From the NCBI GenBank assembly GCA_015065265.1, contig SVQQ01000011.1, forward strand, positions 1 to 52,594: 52,594 bases of DNA, in the 5' to 3' direction. Below, one piece after another: positions 8,133-15,924 of this stretch. Each line of letters starts with the position of its first letter. The first letter of the stretch is position 1. This DNA comes from Oscillospiraceae bacterium. GTDB lineage: Bacteria > Bacillota > Clostridia > Oscillospirales > SIG627. The notes under the pieces are model-generated. The model was not told the origin of the DNA. It was given only the letters and a program-made list of their open reading frames with translations, and did no database searches. The translations under genes were made by a program, and so were the position numbers.

Positions 8133-10577
8133 ATGAAATTATCATTAAATTGGATACGTGACTACGTAAAAATACCCGACGATATGGACCTTGGACGCCT
8201 CGCTTTCGACCTGACTATGTCAACGGTTGAAGTAGAAGGTGCCACAGAACTTGCCCGTCAGTTTGACAATATTGTTGTAGGCGAAATTAAAGAGGTTCTT
8301 CCTCACCCCAATGCAGATAAACTCCGCGTATGTAAAGTGGATATCGCAGACGGAGAAATTCACGATATCGTCTGCGGCGGCTCGAACCTTGAAGCAGGAA
8401 TGAGCGTTGTTGTTGCATGTCCCGGTGCTATGGTACGTTGGCATGGAGAGGGCGAACCCGTTGAAATCAAGAATACAAAACTTCGAGGAGTAGCAAGTTT
8501 CGGTATGATCTGCGCATCTTCCGAAGTAGGACTTTATGACCTTTTCCCCGTCACCGACGACCACGAAATTATGGACGTTACTTCCTTCGGTATCGCTGCC
8601 GGTACTCCTCTTGCCAAAGCGCTGGACCTTGACGACGTAATTTTAGAAATAGATAATAAGTCTATGACCAACCGCCCTGACCTTTGGGGTCACTACGGAA
8701 TTGCAAGAGAAATTTCCGCCCTTTACGACCTTCCCCTTGTAGAGTTTAAACCCTTTGTACCCGATACAAAGGAAACTTTCCCCATCGAAATTGAGGACAG
8801 CGAACGCTGTGCAAGATATATTGGCGTGAAGATGGAAGGAATGAACACAAGAAAGTCACCCTTCGAAATCCAGAGCCGTCTTTGGCGTGTAGGCCAACGC
8901 CCCATAAATGCCCTTGTAGACGTAACAAATTACGTTATGATGGCAACAGGTCAACCTACCCACGTATTTGACGCCGATAACATTTCGGATAAAATCACAG
9001 TCCGTCGTGCAAAGGAAAATGAAAAACTTCTCCTCTTAAACGATAAGGAACTGGACCTTACCACCGATGACCTTGTTATCGCCGACAGCGAGGGCGCAGT
9101 AGCACTTGCAGGTGTTATGGGAGGGGCTAAGGACTCAATCCTTGATACTACAAAGAGAGTTATCCTTGAAGTTGCAAACTTCGAGTCAACGGGAGTCAGA
9201 AGAACTGCCCTTCGTTACGATAACAGAACAGAGTCTTCTTCAAGATACGAAAAAGCCATTGACCCCGAAAGATGCGACCTTGCCCTTTCTCTCACAATGG
9301 AACTTTTTAGCGAACTTTTCCCCGAAATGAAAGTTATAGCCTTTCAGGACCTTTACAAGAACAAACTTGTAAAGAAAGAAATAGACGTTGAACTTACCTG
9401 GCTTGACAGAAGACTCGGTAAACGTATCCCCAACGACGAAGTCAAGAAGAAACTCGGACTTATGGGATATGAAGTAACCTTCACCGATACTCATATGCAC
9501 ATTGTAGTTCCCACGTGGCGTTCCACAGGTGACGTCTCCATTAAGGCAGACATTATGGAAGAAGTTGCCCGTATGTACGGATACGAAAACTTCGAACCTA
9601 CACCTATTGTTACAAGTTTTGAAGGCGCTATAAATCAACTTGACGTGGATATCGTCCGTAAGATTAAGGAGTATCTGGCTATCCGTTGCAATATGCAGGA
9701 AATCTTCACTTACCCCTGGATGACCGACATTTTCGTTGATGCGATTTTACAAAACACCGACGGAATTTTAAAACTTGCAACACCCCCCGCACCCGATGAA
9801 AAATATATCCGTTCCTCACTTCTTCCAAATCTCTGTAAAGCAGTTGTGAAGAACGAGCGCTTCTATAACGAATTTGCAATCTTTGAAGAAGCACAGATTT
9901 TCAAGGACGAAAACTATACTTCAAAGTATGACGAAAAGGAACTCTTACCCTCACAGCGCAGAAATATAGCAGGTGCATTTGTTGCCCCTGCCGACACAGT
10001 TCCCACCCTCTTCCGTCGTGCAAAGGGTATCGTTGAGAATATGTCAAGATATACCCATATGGAAAACTTCACTCTCACAAGAGATGAAAAACCTGTCTGG
10101 GCAGACGACGTGGTATGGCTCAATATTAAACTTGGAGAGGATATCATAGGAAATATAGCACTCCTTTCTAAGAAGGCATCTCTTGCCTGTGGAATTAAGA
10201 ACGTTGCCACAGTTCTCTTTGAAATAGATACCGATGCCCTTAAACCTTTCACTTCAAGAACAAATACCTTTGAGCACATTTCAGAATACCCCACTATTGA
10301 ATATGATCTGTCAATGCTCTTTGACGTTGATATTAAGTGGAGCGAAATTCGTGAAACCGTTCTCAAAAAGAAGAATAGCGACAGCTTCCTTCGTGACGTT
10401 GACTTTGTTGAAGAATATAAAGGAAAACAAGTACCCGACGGTAAGAAATCTGTGACAATGAGACTAACACTTGGCTCAGACACCAAGACTCTCACTTCAA
10501 ACGAAGTAGAATCTCTTGCAAATACAGTAATCAAATTCTTAACAAAAACCCTCGGCGCAGAAATGAGAACTAAATAA
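8133..10577 (+). CDS. pheT: Phenylalanine--tRNA ligase beta subunit
   Basis: 814 residues, the usual length. Domains in order: an EMAP/OB tRNA-binding domain (about 40-150, containing VVGEIKEVLPHPNADKL), the B3/B4 editing domain that hydrolyses mischarged Tyr-tRNA-Phe, B5, the class II-like core, and a C-terminal ferredoxin-fold anticodon-binding domain (about the last 95 residues). ATG 8133 follows GGAGGG. It is the second gene of the T-box operon and is closed by a terminator. Confidence 0.97.
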   Translation: MKLSLNWIRDYVKIPDDMDLGRLAFDLTMSTVEVEGATELARQFDNIVVGEIKEVLPHPNADKLRVCKVDIADGEIHDIVCGGSNLEAGMSVVVACPGAMVRWHGEGEPVEIKNTKLRGVASFGMICASSEVGLYDLFPVTDDHEIMDVTSFGIAAGTPLAKALDLDDVILEIDNKSMTNRPDLWGHYGIAREISALYDLPLVEFKPFVPDTKETFPIEIEDSERCARYIGVKMEGMNTRKSPFEIQSRLWRVGQRPINALVDVTNYVMMATGQPTHVFDADNISDKITVRRAKENEKLLLLNDKELDLTTDDLVIADSEGAVALAGVMGGAKDSILDTTKRVILEVANFESTGVRRTALRYDNRTESSSRYEKAIDPERCDLALSLTMELFSELFPEMKVIAFQDLYKNKLVKKEIDVELTWLDRRLGKRIPNDEVKKKLGLMGYEVTFTDTHMHIVVPTWRSTGDVSIKADIMEEVARMYGYENFEPTPIVTSFEGAINQLDVDIVRKIKEYLAIRCNMQEIFTYPWMTDIFVDAILQNTDGILKLATPPAPDEKYIRSSLLPNLCKAVVKNERFYNEFAIFEEAQIFKDENYTSKYDEKELLPSQRRNIAGAFVAPADTVPTLFRRAKGIVENMSRYTHMENFTLTRDEKPVWADDVVWLNIKLGEDIIGNIALLSKKASLACGIKNVATVLFEIDTDALKPFTSRTNTFEHISEYPTIEYDLSMLFDVDIKWSEIRETVLKKKNSDSFLRDVDFVEEYKGKQVPDGKKSVTMRLTLGSDTKTLTSNEVESLANTVIKFLTKTLGAEMRTK

Positions 10578-10586
10578 AATAAAAAA

Positions 10587-10615
10587 AGACAGATGCAAGA
10601 GCGTCTGTCTTTTTT
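10587..10615 (+). terminator. Intrinsic terminator after pheT
   Basis: Ten-bp stem with one G-T pair (10587-10596 with 10601-10610), 4-nt loop and T-run. Confidence 0.9.
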
Positions 10616-10801
10616 GCTTGTTATTATAAATTTATGCACTCCACATTTTAAAACTGACGTAGAAAATAAGCTATAAGGGAATAAGTAACAGATAAAAACA
10701 CTTCATAAATAAGTATATAAAAAAGAATGATATCTTGTATATATGGTAAAATATATTTGCAGATTATTCTGCCAAAAACAGTAAAAGGAGTTGCCAAAAT
10801 A

Positions 10802-11641
10802 ATGAAACTTATCACTCAAAAACTAATTGAAGAGTTTAAAAACTTCCTTATCAGCGATGAAAAAAGTGATGCTACTGTAGATAAGTATATTCGAGATATA
10901 CGTGCTTTTGCAGAGTGGCAGAGTGAAAGAAATGTTGATAAAACTGCAGTCCTTGAATACAAAGCATACCTTGTAGAGAATTACAAGCCTGCGAGTGTGA
11001 ATTCAGTTATCTCGTCTCTCAACAGTTTTTTCGTTTATAACGAATGGTACGACTGCAAGGTTAAATCCTTAAAGATTCAAAAGCAAATATTTGCTTCAAA
11101 TGATAAGGAACTTACAAAAACTGAATATGAAAGACTTCTTGACGCAGCCAGGTCAAAGAAGAACGAGCGACTTTATCTACTGATGCAGACAATTTGCTCA
11201 ACGGGGATTCGTGTGTCTGAACTTCGCTTTATAACGGTGACAGCAGTTAATAGCGGAGTTGCAAATATCAACTGTAAAGGCAAACTTAGACAGGTGTTTT
11301 TACCAAAGGCTCTTTGCAAGATTCTTATAAGATATATGAAAGAACAAAAAATAAAAAACGGTTCCGTGTTCGTATCCAGAACAGGAAAACCGCTTGACAG
11401 GTCAAATATTTGGTCGGATATGAAAAAGCTCTGCGAATCAGCAGGCGTTTCAAAGGATAAAGTATTTCCGCACAACCTTCGCCATCTCTTTGCTCGAACT
11501 TACTACTCACTTCAAAAGGACATCGTACGCCTTGCCGATATTCTTGGGCATTCAAGTGTGAACACTACGAGAATTTATACGATGGAAACAGGAGAAGTGC
11601 ATAAGAGACATATAGAAAAACTGGGACTACTAAAATGCTGA
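10802..11641 (+). CDS. Tyrosine recombinase (XerC/D-like integrase)
   Basis: 279 residues from ATG 10802, chosen because the SAM-like core-binding domain (about 3-85) starts here and an AGGAG lies 11 bases upstream; an upstream ATG (10727) would add 25 residues of no evident function. The catalytic set is complete: R137 (STGIRVSE), a beta-hairpin lysine at about 159-161, H224-x-x-R227 (HNLRH), H250 (LGH) and nucleophile Y259 (TTRIYT). It should cut and rejoin DNA at a specific site. It stands alone, with no excisionase or relaxase, and is followed by a truncated dockerin gene. It may be a chromosomal inverting or resolving enzyme or the remnant of an insertion. An extended -10 (TAAAAT at 10747-10752) may drive it. 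Confidence 0.88.
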   Translation: MKLITQKLIEEFKNFLISDEKSDATVDKYIRDIRAFAEWQSERNVDKTAVLEYKAYLVENYKPASVNSVISSLNSFFVYNEWYDCKVKSLKIQKQIFASNDKELTKTEYERLLDAARSKKNERLYLLMQTICSTGIRVSELRFITVTAVNSGVANINCKGKLRQVFLPKALCKILIRYMKEQKIKNGSVFVSRTGKPLDRSNIWSDMKKLCESAGVSKDKVFPHNLRHLFARTYYSLQKDIVRLADILGHSSVNTTRIYTMETGEVHKRHIEKLGLLKC

Positions 11642-11733
11642 AATGACATAATTCCAATTATGTGGTACTGTCATTTGATTGCAGACAATACAAACACAAT
11701 TTTGTTTTTTTATCATATCACAAAATGTGTTTT

Positions 11734-12834
11734 ATGTCAACGATACTAAAAGTTAATGAGGATAGCATTCAGATACAAATGCTGTTTACTTCTCCTGAAG
11801 GTAATCCTGTTCCTCCTGTTTTGACGGTTAATGTTGTTGATACCACGCCTATTGAACTCACGGGCAACCTATTACTTGTGGGCGGAACTGATTTGGGTTC
11901 AGTTGTGAGTATTGACGCTTCGTCGTTTGAACATTTGTTTAATGCGAAATATGAATGGTATGTTGATGGAGAACTCATACCGACCGCAACCGATAGCACA
12001 TATACACCAACTCAGGAACAAATAGGAGGCCTTTTAGAAGGAAAAGTTATTGTTGATGGACTATTTTGCGATACTTATACATACACTACTGATATTACCG
12101 AGGTTTGTGAACATACAATAGATGTAATAGACCTTAGGGCTAACCTTGAGTACAAATGGTATCTAGATGAAGAACTTGTATCTGAAACAAATGCATATCA
12201 GATTAAAAAGAGTGATGCTGGAAAACACTTGTATGTCGAGGTTAGTGGCACAAATCGTTATGTTGGAACACTTACTTCTGAGACTGTTGTAGTTGATAAG
12301 AATGAAAGAATAATTTCAAAGCCGACAGTTGTATCAGAAGACGAGAATCATAATATAACTCTTAGCCGTAGTCTTTCAGTTGGTGACGGTACAGTTTATT
12401 ATGGTTCATCATATACAGGAAAAGTTGAAGATGTAAGTGATTGGCAGACTTCGAGAACATTTGCACCACCTACACAGAATACAGTCTATTACTTTGCGAA
12501 GGTCGATGAAACCGATTCGTATGATGCGGCATATTCTGATGTAAGCGTATATGAATATACCGGACCTATATTTATGCCCGGAGATGTAAATGGAGATAAG
12601 AAAATTAATACTCGAGATATTATTGCTCTCAGCCGTTATTATGCGGATGGGTGTACAACCGACCCCGAGGGGTATAATGTAACTATTAACGAGTTGGCAG
12701 CGGATGTAAATGATGACGGAAGAATCAACACCCGAGATATTATTGCTCTCAGTCGCTATTATGTAGACGGCTGTACAACCGATCCTGACGGTTATAATGT
12801 AACATTACTTCCTTCGAAGGGGTTGCGTGAATAA
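11734..12834 (+). pseudogene. Dockerin-containing protein fragment, 5'-truncated
   Basis: The reading frame runs from a GTG at 11662 or ATG at 11734 to a TAA at 12834. Neither start has a ribosome site and no signal peptide exists, although cargo of this type is normally secreted. The middle has repeated Ig-like beta modules (EYEWYVDGEL-like and EYKWYLDEEL stretches). The C-terminus is a type I dockerin with two calcium loops, GDVNGDKKINTRDIIALSRYY and ADVNDDGRINTRDIIALSRYY, 40 residues apart. A dockerin anchors proteins to cohesins. I read this as the 3' part of a larger gene whose beginning was lost, perhaps when the adjacent recombinase gene arrived. A short intact protein with unusual export is less likely. 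Confidence 0.65.
12601..12806 (+). repeat. Tandem duplicated dockerin segment (120-nt period)
   Basis: The two dockerin halves are highly similar at the DNA level. A 20-nt string starting at 12613 recurs exactly at 12733 and similarity continues to TATAATGTAAC in both. This points to recent duplication or gene conversion, not only to protein-level conservation. Confidence 0.7.
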
Positions 12835-13018
12835 ACTATATCGGATAGTATAATTGCACCTCGATGCAAATATTGGTTCAAGCGATAATAACAAGATAAC
12901 AATGCTTCAGTTCATTGACGAAGCCGGGTTTGGTCTTTTTGCAACATGATGCCGCCAATACATGGTGAGGATTAATTGCTGCATACTGTGTGTAAAACTG
13001 CCTAAAGGCATTAATACA

Positions 13019-13065
13019 AAAACCTACCACCTAAGCCATTATGACTTAGGTGGTAGGTTTTCTGT
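13019..13065. terminator. Strong intrinsic hairpin (either direction)
   Basis: A perfect 17-bp stem (13019-13035 with 13045-13061, 9-nt loop). It has TTTTCTGT on the plus strand and TTTTTGTATT on the minus strand, so it could end transcription from the dockerin remnant or from the tRNA/repeat side. The surrounding 12835-13018 shows no gene or other element that I recognise. Confidence 0.8.
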
Positions 13066-13126
13066 AAATGCAAAGACATTCTTCACAATGTGCAAGGTTC
13101 GTCTTTGCGTGTTTTGTTGCCTCCTC

Positions 13127-13243
13127 GGGAATCGACGCAACGCACAGCGTTGCTTTTCGCTCGGGCATAGCCCTCACGTTCCTGCCTAAAAACTGTCCAC
13201 AGGACACTTTTTTACGGCAGTATCCCTCTCGGATTCGTTTCCC
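13127..13243 (-). repeat. Structured repeat, copy A
   Basis: A 117-base segment with an outer stem (13127-13135 with 13235-13243, one mismatch) enclosing three hairpins: H1 13137-13143/13147-13153, H2 13163-13166/13170-13173, H3 13191-13198/13202-13210. It shares order, length and conserved linkers (CCTAAAAAC, GTCCACAGGAC, ACGG, CTCGG) with copy B at 44845-44963, while H1 and H2 differ in sequence but keep pairing. It lies directly downstream of the tRNA-Met/Glu unit, and on the minus strand its ends resemble tRNA T-arm sequence. Strand is inferred from the tRNA-like ends. It could be a noncoding RNA, a MITE-like repeat or a degenerate tRNA-derived element. Confidence 0.6.
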
Positions 13244-13261
13244 AAAATATTTCTACAAACA

Positions 13262-13293
13262 AAAAAACAGATACCGAAGTATCTGTTTTTTGT
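13262..13293 (-). terminator. Terminator of the tRNA operon
   Basis: Twelve- to thirteen-bp stem with CGAA/TTCG loop (13262-13274 with 13279-13290). It is directly downstream of tRNA-Glu on the minus strand and is followed there by a T-run. Confidence 0.85.
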
Positions 13294-13294
13294 T

Positions 13295-13369
13295 TGGTGA
13301 CCCGTACGGGAATCGAACCCATGTTACAGCCGTGAAAGGGCCGTGTCTTAACCGCTTGACCAACGGGCC
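13295..13369 (-). tRNA. tRNA-Glu (TTC)
   Basis: 75 bases including an encoded CCA. On the minus strand it starts GGCCCGTTGG, has the anticodon loop CTTTCAC (anticodon TTC) between stems CGGCC and GGCTG (one G-T pair), a T-arm with GGTTCGATTCC, and acceptor pairing to ACGGGTC-A-CCA. It is the second gene of a two-tRNA unit. Confidence 0.95.
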
Positions 13370-13386
13370 ATATTGTAAAGCGGAAA

Positions 13387-13463
13387 TGGTAGCGGAAGTC
13401 GGACTTGAACCAACGACCTGTCGGGTATGAACCGAATGCTCTAGCCAACTGAGCTATTCCGCC
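13387..13463 (-). tRNA. tRNA-Met (CAT)
   Basis: 77 bases including an encoded CCA. On the minus strand it begins GGCGGAATAGCTCAGTTGG, has the anticodon loop TTCATAC (CAT) and ends TTCCGCT-A-CCA. The acceptor starts with a paired G-C, which fits elongator tRNA-Met better than initiator. The outermost anticodon-stem pair is mismatched. tRNA-Ile with lysidine-modified CAT is a less likely alternative. Confidence 0.9.
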
Positions 13464-13494
13464 ATAATCGGCACTTCATAACGAGTGCTTGTAT

Positions 13495-13523
13495 ATATTA
13501 TCACAGTAAGCAAAAAATGTCAA
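13495..13523 (-). promoter_or_regulatory. Promoter of the tRNA-Met/tRNA-Glu operon
   Basis: On the minus strand: TTGACA (13518-13523), 17-nt spacer, TAATAT (13495-13500), about 32 bases before the tRNA-Met 5' end. Confidence 0.85.
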
Positions 13524-13593
13524 GTCTTTTTTGAAAAAATATTTTATTTTCTTACTATAAACTACTATTAACTGTATTTTTCTTTTTATACCT

Positions 13594-13821
13594 TTATTTT
13601 TTCGGATATAAAGTCGATATTTCACTTGTCAGACCTATTAAATAGTCGGCGGAAAGGTTATAGAATTTGCATAATTTTATAAGGTCGTCAATTTTGAGTT
13701 CCGCTCTTCCTGCCTCTATATGATTGTAGCCTTGTTGGCTTTTTTGCAATACTTTTCCTACCTCTGCTTGAGTTAGGTCACGGTCCTCTCTCACGTCTCT
13801 AATTCTTGTGCGATAATCCAT
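13594..13821 (-). CDS. Small XRE-family transcriptional repressor
   Basis: 75 residues, almost entirely one helix-turn-helix domain of the Cro/CI type (about 5-65). It has the pattern IRDVREDRDLTQAEVGKVL, a recognition helix near QQGYNHIEAGR, and the closing LSADYLIGL. ATG 13821 has an AAAGGAG site seven bases upstream. It likely binds the two dyads just upstream of its gene and represses its own promoter and the perfect promoter facing away. No phage or conjugation genes lie beside it, so its natural target may have been lost or may lie elsewhere. Confidence 0.88.
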   Translation of the reverse strand: MDYRTRIRDVREDRDLTQAEVGKVLQKSQQGYNHIEAGRAELKIDDLIKLCKFYNLSADYLIGLTSEISTLYPKK

Positions 13822-13859
13822 ATATACTCTCCTTTGAATATCATCATTTATATTTTAAT

Positions 13860-13906
13860 ATATTCAAACTTTGAGTATTGACAAATACTCAAACATTGAG
13901 TATAAT
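13860..13906. promoter_or_regulatory. Twin operator dyads over a perfect consensus promoter
   Basis: Two 19-bp dyads of the form ATAYTCAA-3 nt-TTGAGTAT lie at 13860-13878 and 13885-13903, centres 25 bp apart. Between and over them is a rightward promoter with perfect boxes: TTGACA (13878-13883), 17 nt, TATAAT (13901-13906). A leftward -35-like TTGTCA uses the complement of the same bases toward the XRE gene. The layout is that of a repressor-controlled divergent switch. Nothing coding lies downstream on the plus strand before the terminator at 13938-13966. Confidence 0.75.
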
Positions 13907-13937
13907 GTAACCGCACAGTTTTATTATTAACCAAACA

Positions 13938-13970
13938 AAAAAGAAAGTCCCGAAGGACTTTCTTTTAAAA
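13938..13970. terminator. Intrinsic terminator (mainly for mrp, minus strand)
   Basis: A stem of about 12 bp with CGAA loop (13938-13950 with 13955-13966). The minus-strand side continues TTTCTTTTTTGTTT, giving the better U-run and ending the mrp gene. It would also stop the rightward promoter at 13878 after an RNA of about 55-60 bases. Confidence 0.8.
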
Positions 13971-14011
13971 ACGCGAATATTTTTCGTTTTAAAACAATAT
14001 GCTCTTTTGAA

Positions 14012-14830
14012 TTACTTTTCAATCTTGTCGGCAACGTTTTCAAGCCAGTCGCCCTCGAAGAGTTCAATAGCACCCTTGTCAGAAAGATTTGCAAGTGAGG
14101 GGTCCATGGGAATTTTGCCGATTGTGTCAATTCCGTTTTCTTTTGCAATTTCATCAATGTGGCTTTCGCCGAAAACGTGGATTTCCTTGTTACAGTCGGG
14201 ACACTTGATATAACTCATATTCTCGACTATTGCAACAATGGGTACGTTCATAAGTTTTGCCATTTTAACTGCCTTTTTAACTATCATTGACACCAGTTCC
14301 TGAGGAGAGGTAACGATGATAATTCCGTCAAGGGGAATACTCTGGAAAACGGTAAGGGGAACGTCACCTGTTCCTGGAGGCATATCGATGAACATATAGT
14401 CAATGTCGCTCCAGATAAAGTCAGTCCAGAACTGTTTAACCATACCTGCGATAACGGGGCCACGCCAAACCACAGGGTCACTTTCGTTTTCGAGCATTAA
14501 GTTTACAGAGGTCATCTCTATTCCCATTTTACTTTTTGAGGGAATAAGACCTTCCGAGCAAGACTCTATATTACTTTTAACGCCAAACATTTTGGGAATT
14601 GAAGGGCCCGTAATGTCAGCGTCAATAATGGCAACTCTGTTGTCACGACGTGCCATAGTGGTAGCCATAAGTGAGGTAACAAGGCTTTTTCCGACACCGC
14701 CTTTACCACTGACAATACCGTAAACTTTTTTCACGTTACTGTATGCGTTAAGTTTTTCTTTCTGAATTTCCGACGAACAGTTCCCCTTTGATGCACAGGT
14801 GGAACAATCGTGGGTACAATTTTCACTCAT
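14012..14830 (-). CDS. mrp: Mrp/Nbp35-type iron-sulfur cluster carrier ATPase
   Basis: 272 residues. A cytosolic P-loop ATPase of the Mrp/Nbp35/ApbC family that binds Fe-S clusters and passes them to apoproteins. It shows the deviant Walker A SGKGGVGKS (41-49), IDADITGPS, IDMPPGTGD, and the dimer-bridging C210-x-x-C213. The N-terminus has an extra cysteine set C5, C9, C12, C18, which resembles the N-terminal cluster site of Nbp35 more than the DUF59 domain of many bacterial Mrp proteins. ATG 14830 follows GAAAGGA. Monocistronic, with its own promoter and terminator. Confidence 0.92.
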   Translation of the reverse strand: MSENCTHDCSTCASKGNCSSEIQKEKLNAYSNVKKVYGIVSGKGGVGKSLVTSLMATTMARRDNRVAIIDADITGPSIPKMFGVKSNIESCSEGLIPSKSKMGIEMTSVNLMLENESDPVVWRGPVIAGMVKQFWTDFIWSDIDYMFIDMPPGTGDVPLTVFQSIPLDGIIIVTSPQELVSMIVKKAVKMAKLMNVPIVAIVENMSYIKCPDCNKEIHVFGESHIDEIAKENGIDTIGKIPMDPSLANLSDKGAIELFEGDWLENVADKIEK

Positions 14831-14868
14831 TTTTTTGTGTCCTTTCTAAAAACTTTATTTACAAAAAT

Positions 14869-14897
14869 ATTATATCCCTTTTTGTTAAAAAAAGCAA
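14869..14897 (-). promoter_or_regulatory. Promoter of mrp
   Basis: On the minus strand: TTGCTT (14892-14897), 17 nt, TATAAT (14869-14874). Confidence 0.7.
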
Positions 14898-14932
14898 GGG
14901 AGAATTTAATTTATATAAATCCTTTAAACCTA

Positions 14933-14960
14933 TTGAAAATATCTTAGGTTAGTATATAAT
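14933..14960 (+). promoter_or_regulatory. Promoter of the hybrid transport operon
   Basis: TTGAAA (14933-14938), 16-nt spacer, TATAAT (14955-14960), 86 bases before the TTG start at 15046. It is divergent from the mrp promoter. Confidence 0.75.
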
Positions 14961-15045
14961 AAAAGTAAAGAAAAAATAAATTTTCAGGGAACAAATCTTG
15001 AAAATTTTAGTCTAATACAAAAAGAACAAAAAGGAGGGTCGTTTT

Positions 15046-15924
15046 TTGAGAAAAAGAAACATAAAACAAGTAAAAGAAAAGACTGCCTCGTGGCTGTATA
15101 TTTTCCCAAGCCTTATAGGCGTTTTGACCTTTTACGTTATCCCGTTCGGATTTGTAATATACTATTCTTTAATAGATAACGTCATAAATAAAAACTTCGT
15201 AGGCATTGAAAACTTTAAAAACCTTTTCACAAATTCGGCTTTCCTCATAGCATCGAAAAACACCCTTTCTTTTTCCGTTATAACAGTCACACTTGCAGTA
15301 GTTCTTTCCCTTTTCCTTGCAATACTTCTGGACTCTAAAATTCCCGGAAAAAGCAAATTCAGAACCTGTTTTTTAAGTCCTATGATGGTACCCACCGCAT
15401 CAATTATCTTAATTTGGCAGGTAATTTTCAGTTTTAACGGTTCCTTTAACACATTTATCGAAATCTTCGGACTTGAACCTGTGGACTGGATGAAATCGGA
15501 ATACAGTCAGATAGTGGTAGCCCTTTTGTTTTTGTGGAAAAACCTCGGCTACAATATGATATTGTTTATGGCGGCCCTTTCAAACGTGCCAAAAGACCAA
15601 CTTGAAGCGGCAGAGGTAGACGGGGCAGGGGCAGTGAGAAGATTTTTCAAAATCAAACTCCGCTACATATCACCCTCACTGTTTTTCGTACTCCTTTTAT
15701 CCCTTATAAATTCCTTTAAAATATTCCGCGAAGTATATCTTCTCACAGGACAGTGGCCATATGAAACCTTGTACTTCTTACAACACTTTATGAATAACAC
15801 CTTCAAAAATCTCGATTATCCCAAACTTTCAGCCGCAGCAGTTATAATGTCGGTGGTTATTGTGGTAATTATCGGTGTGATATTTATCCTTGAAGATAAA
15901 TTCGGAAAGGATGTGGAAGAATGA
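15046..15924 (+). CDS. ABC sugar-importer permease, MalF/UgpA type
   Basis: 292 residues with about six membrane helices, the first at ~15-38 (LYIFPSLIGVLTFYVIPF). The cytoplasmic EAA loop, EAAEVDGAGAVRRFFKIKL, starts near 187 and would dock to an ATPase. The start is a TTG at 15046, because an excellent AAGGAGGG sits eight bases upstream. It is first of five tightly linked genes and overlaps the second permease by four bases. With that partner it should form the membrane channel of a carbohydrate importer. No ATPase gene is present, so a shared MsmX-like ATPase encoded elsewhere is presumably used. Confidence 0.92.
   Translation: MRKRNIKQVKEKTASWLYIFPSLIGVLTFYVIPFGFVIYYSLIDNVINKNFVGIENFKNLFTNSAFLIASKNTLSFSVITVTLAVVLSLFLAILLDSKIPGKSKFRTCFLSPMMVPTASIILIWQVIFSFNGSFNTFIEIFGLEPVDWMKSEYSQIVVALLFLWKNLGYNMILFMAALSNVPKDQLEAAEVDGAGAVRRFFKIKLRYISPSLFFVLLLSLINSFKIFREVYLLTGQWPYETLYFLQHFMNNTFKNLDYPKLSAAAVIMSVVIVVIIGVIFILEDKFGKDVEE

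Noticed and set aside
9914..10639. Long minus-strand open frame inside pheT
   Set aside because: Antisense shadow of a clearly conserved gene, without start signals.
13068..13448. Open frames on both strands across the tRNA genes
   Set aside because: They overlap tRNA-Glu and tRNA-Met and the structured repeat, have no ribosome sites and show no protein-like composition.
13861..13903. CRISPR-like short repeats
   Set aside because: The TTGAGTAT/ATACTCAA units are half-sites of dyads with 3-nt centres, not repeats separated by spacers.
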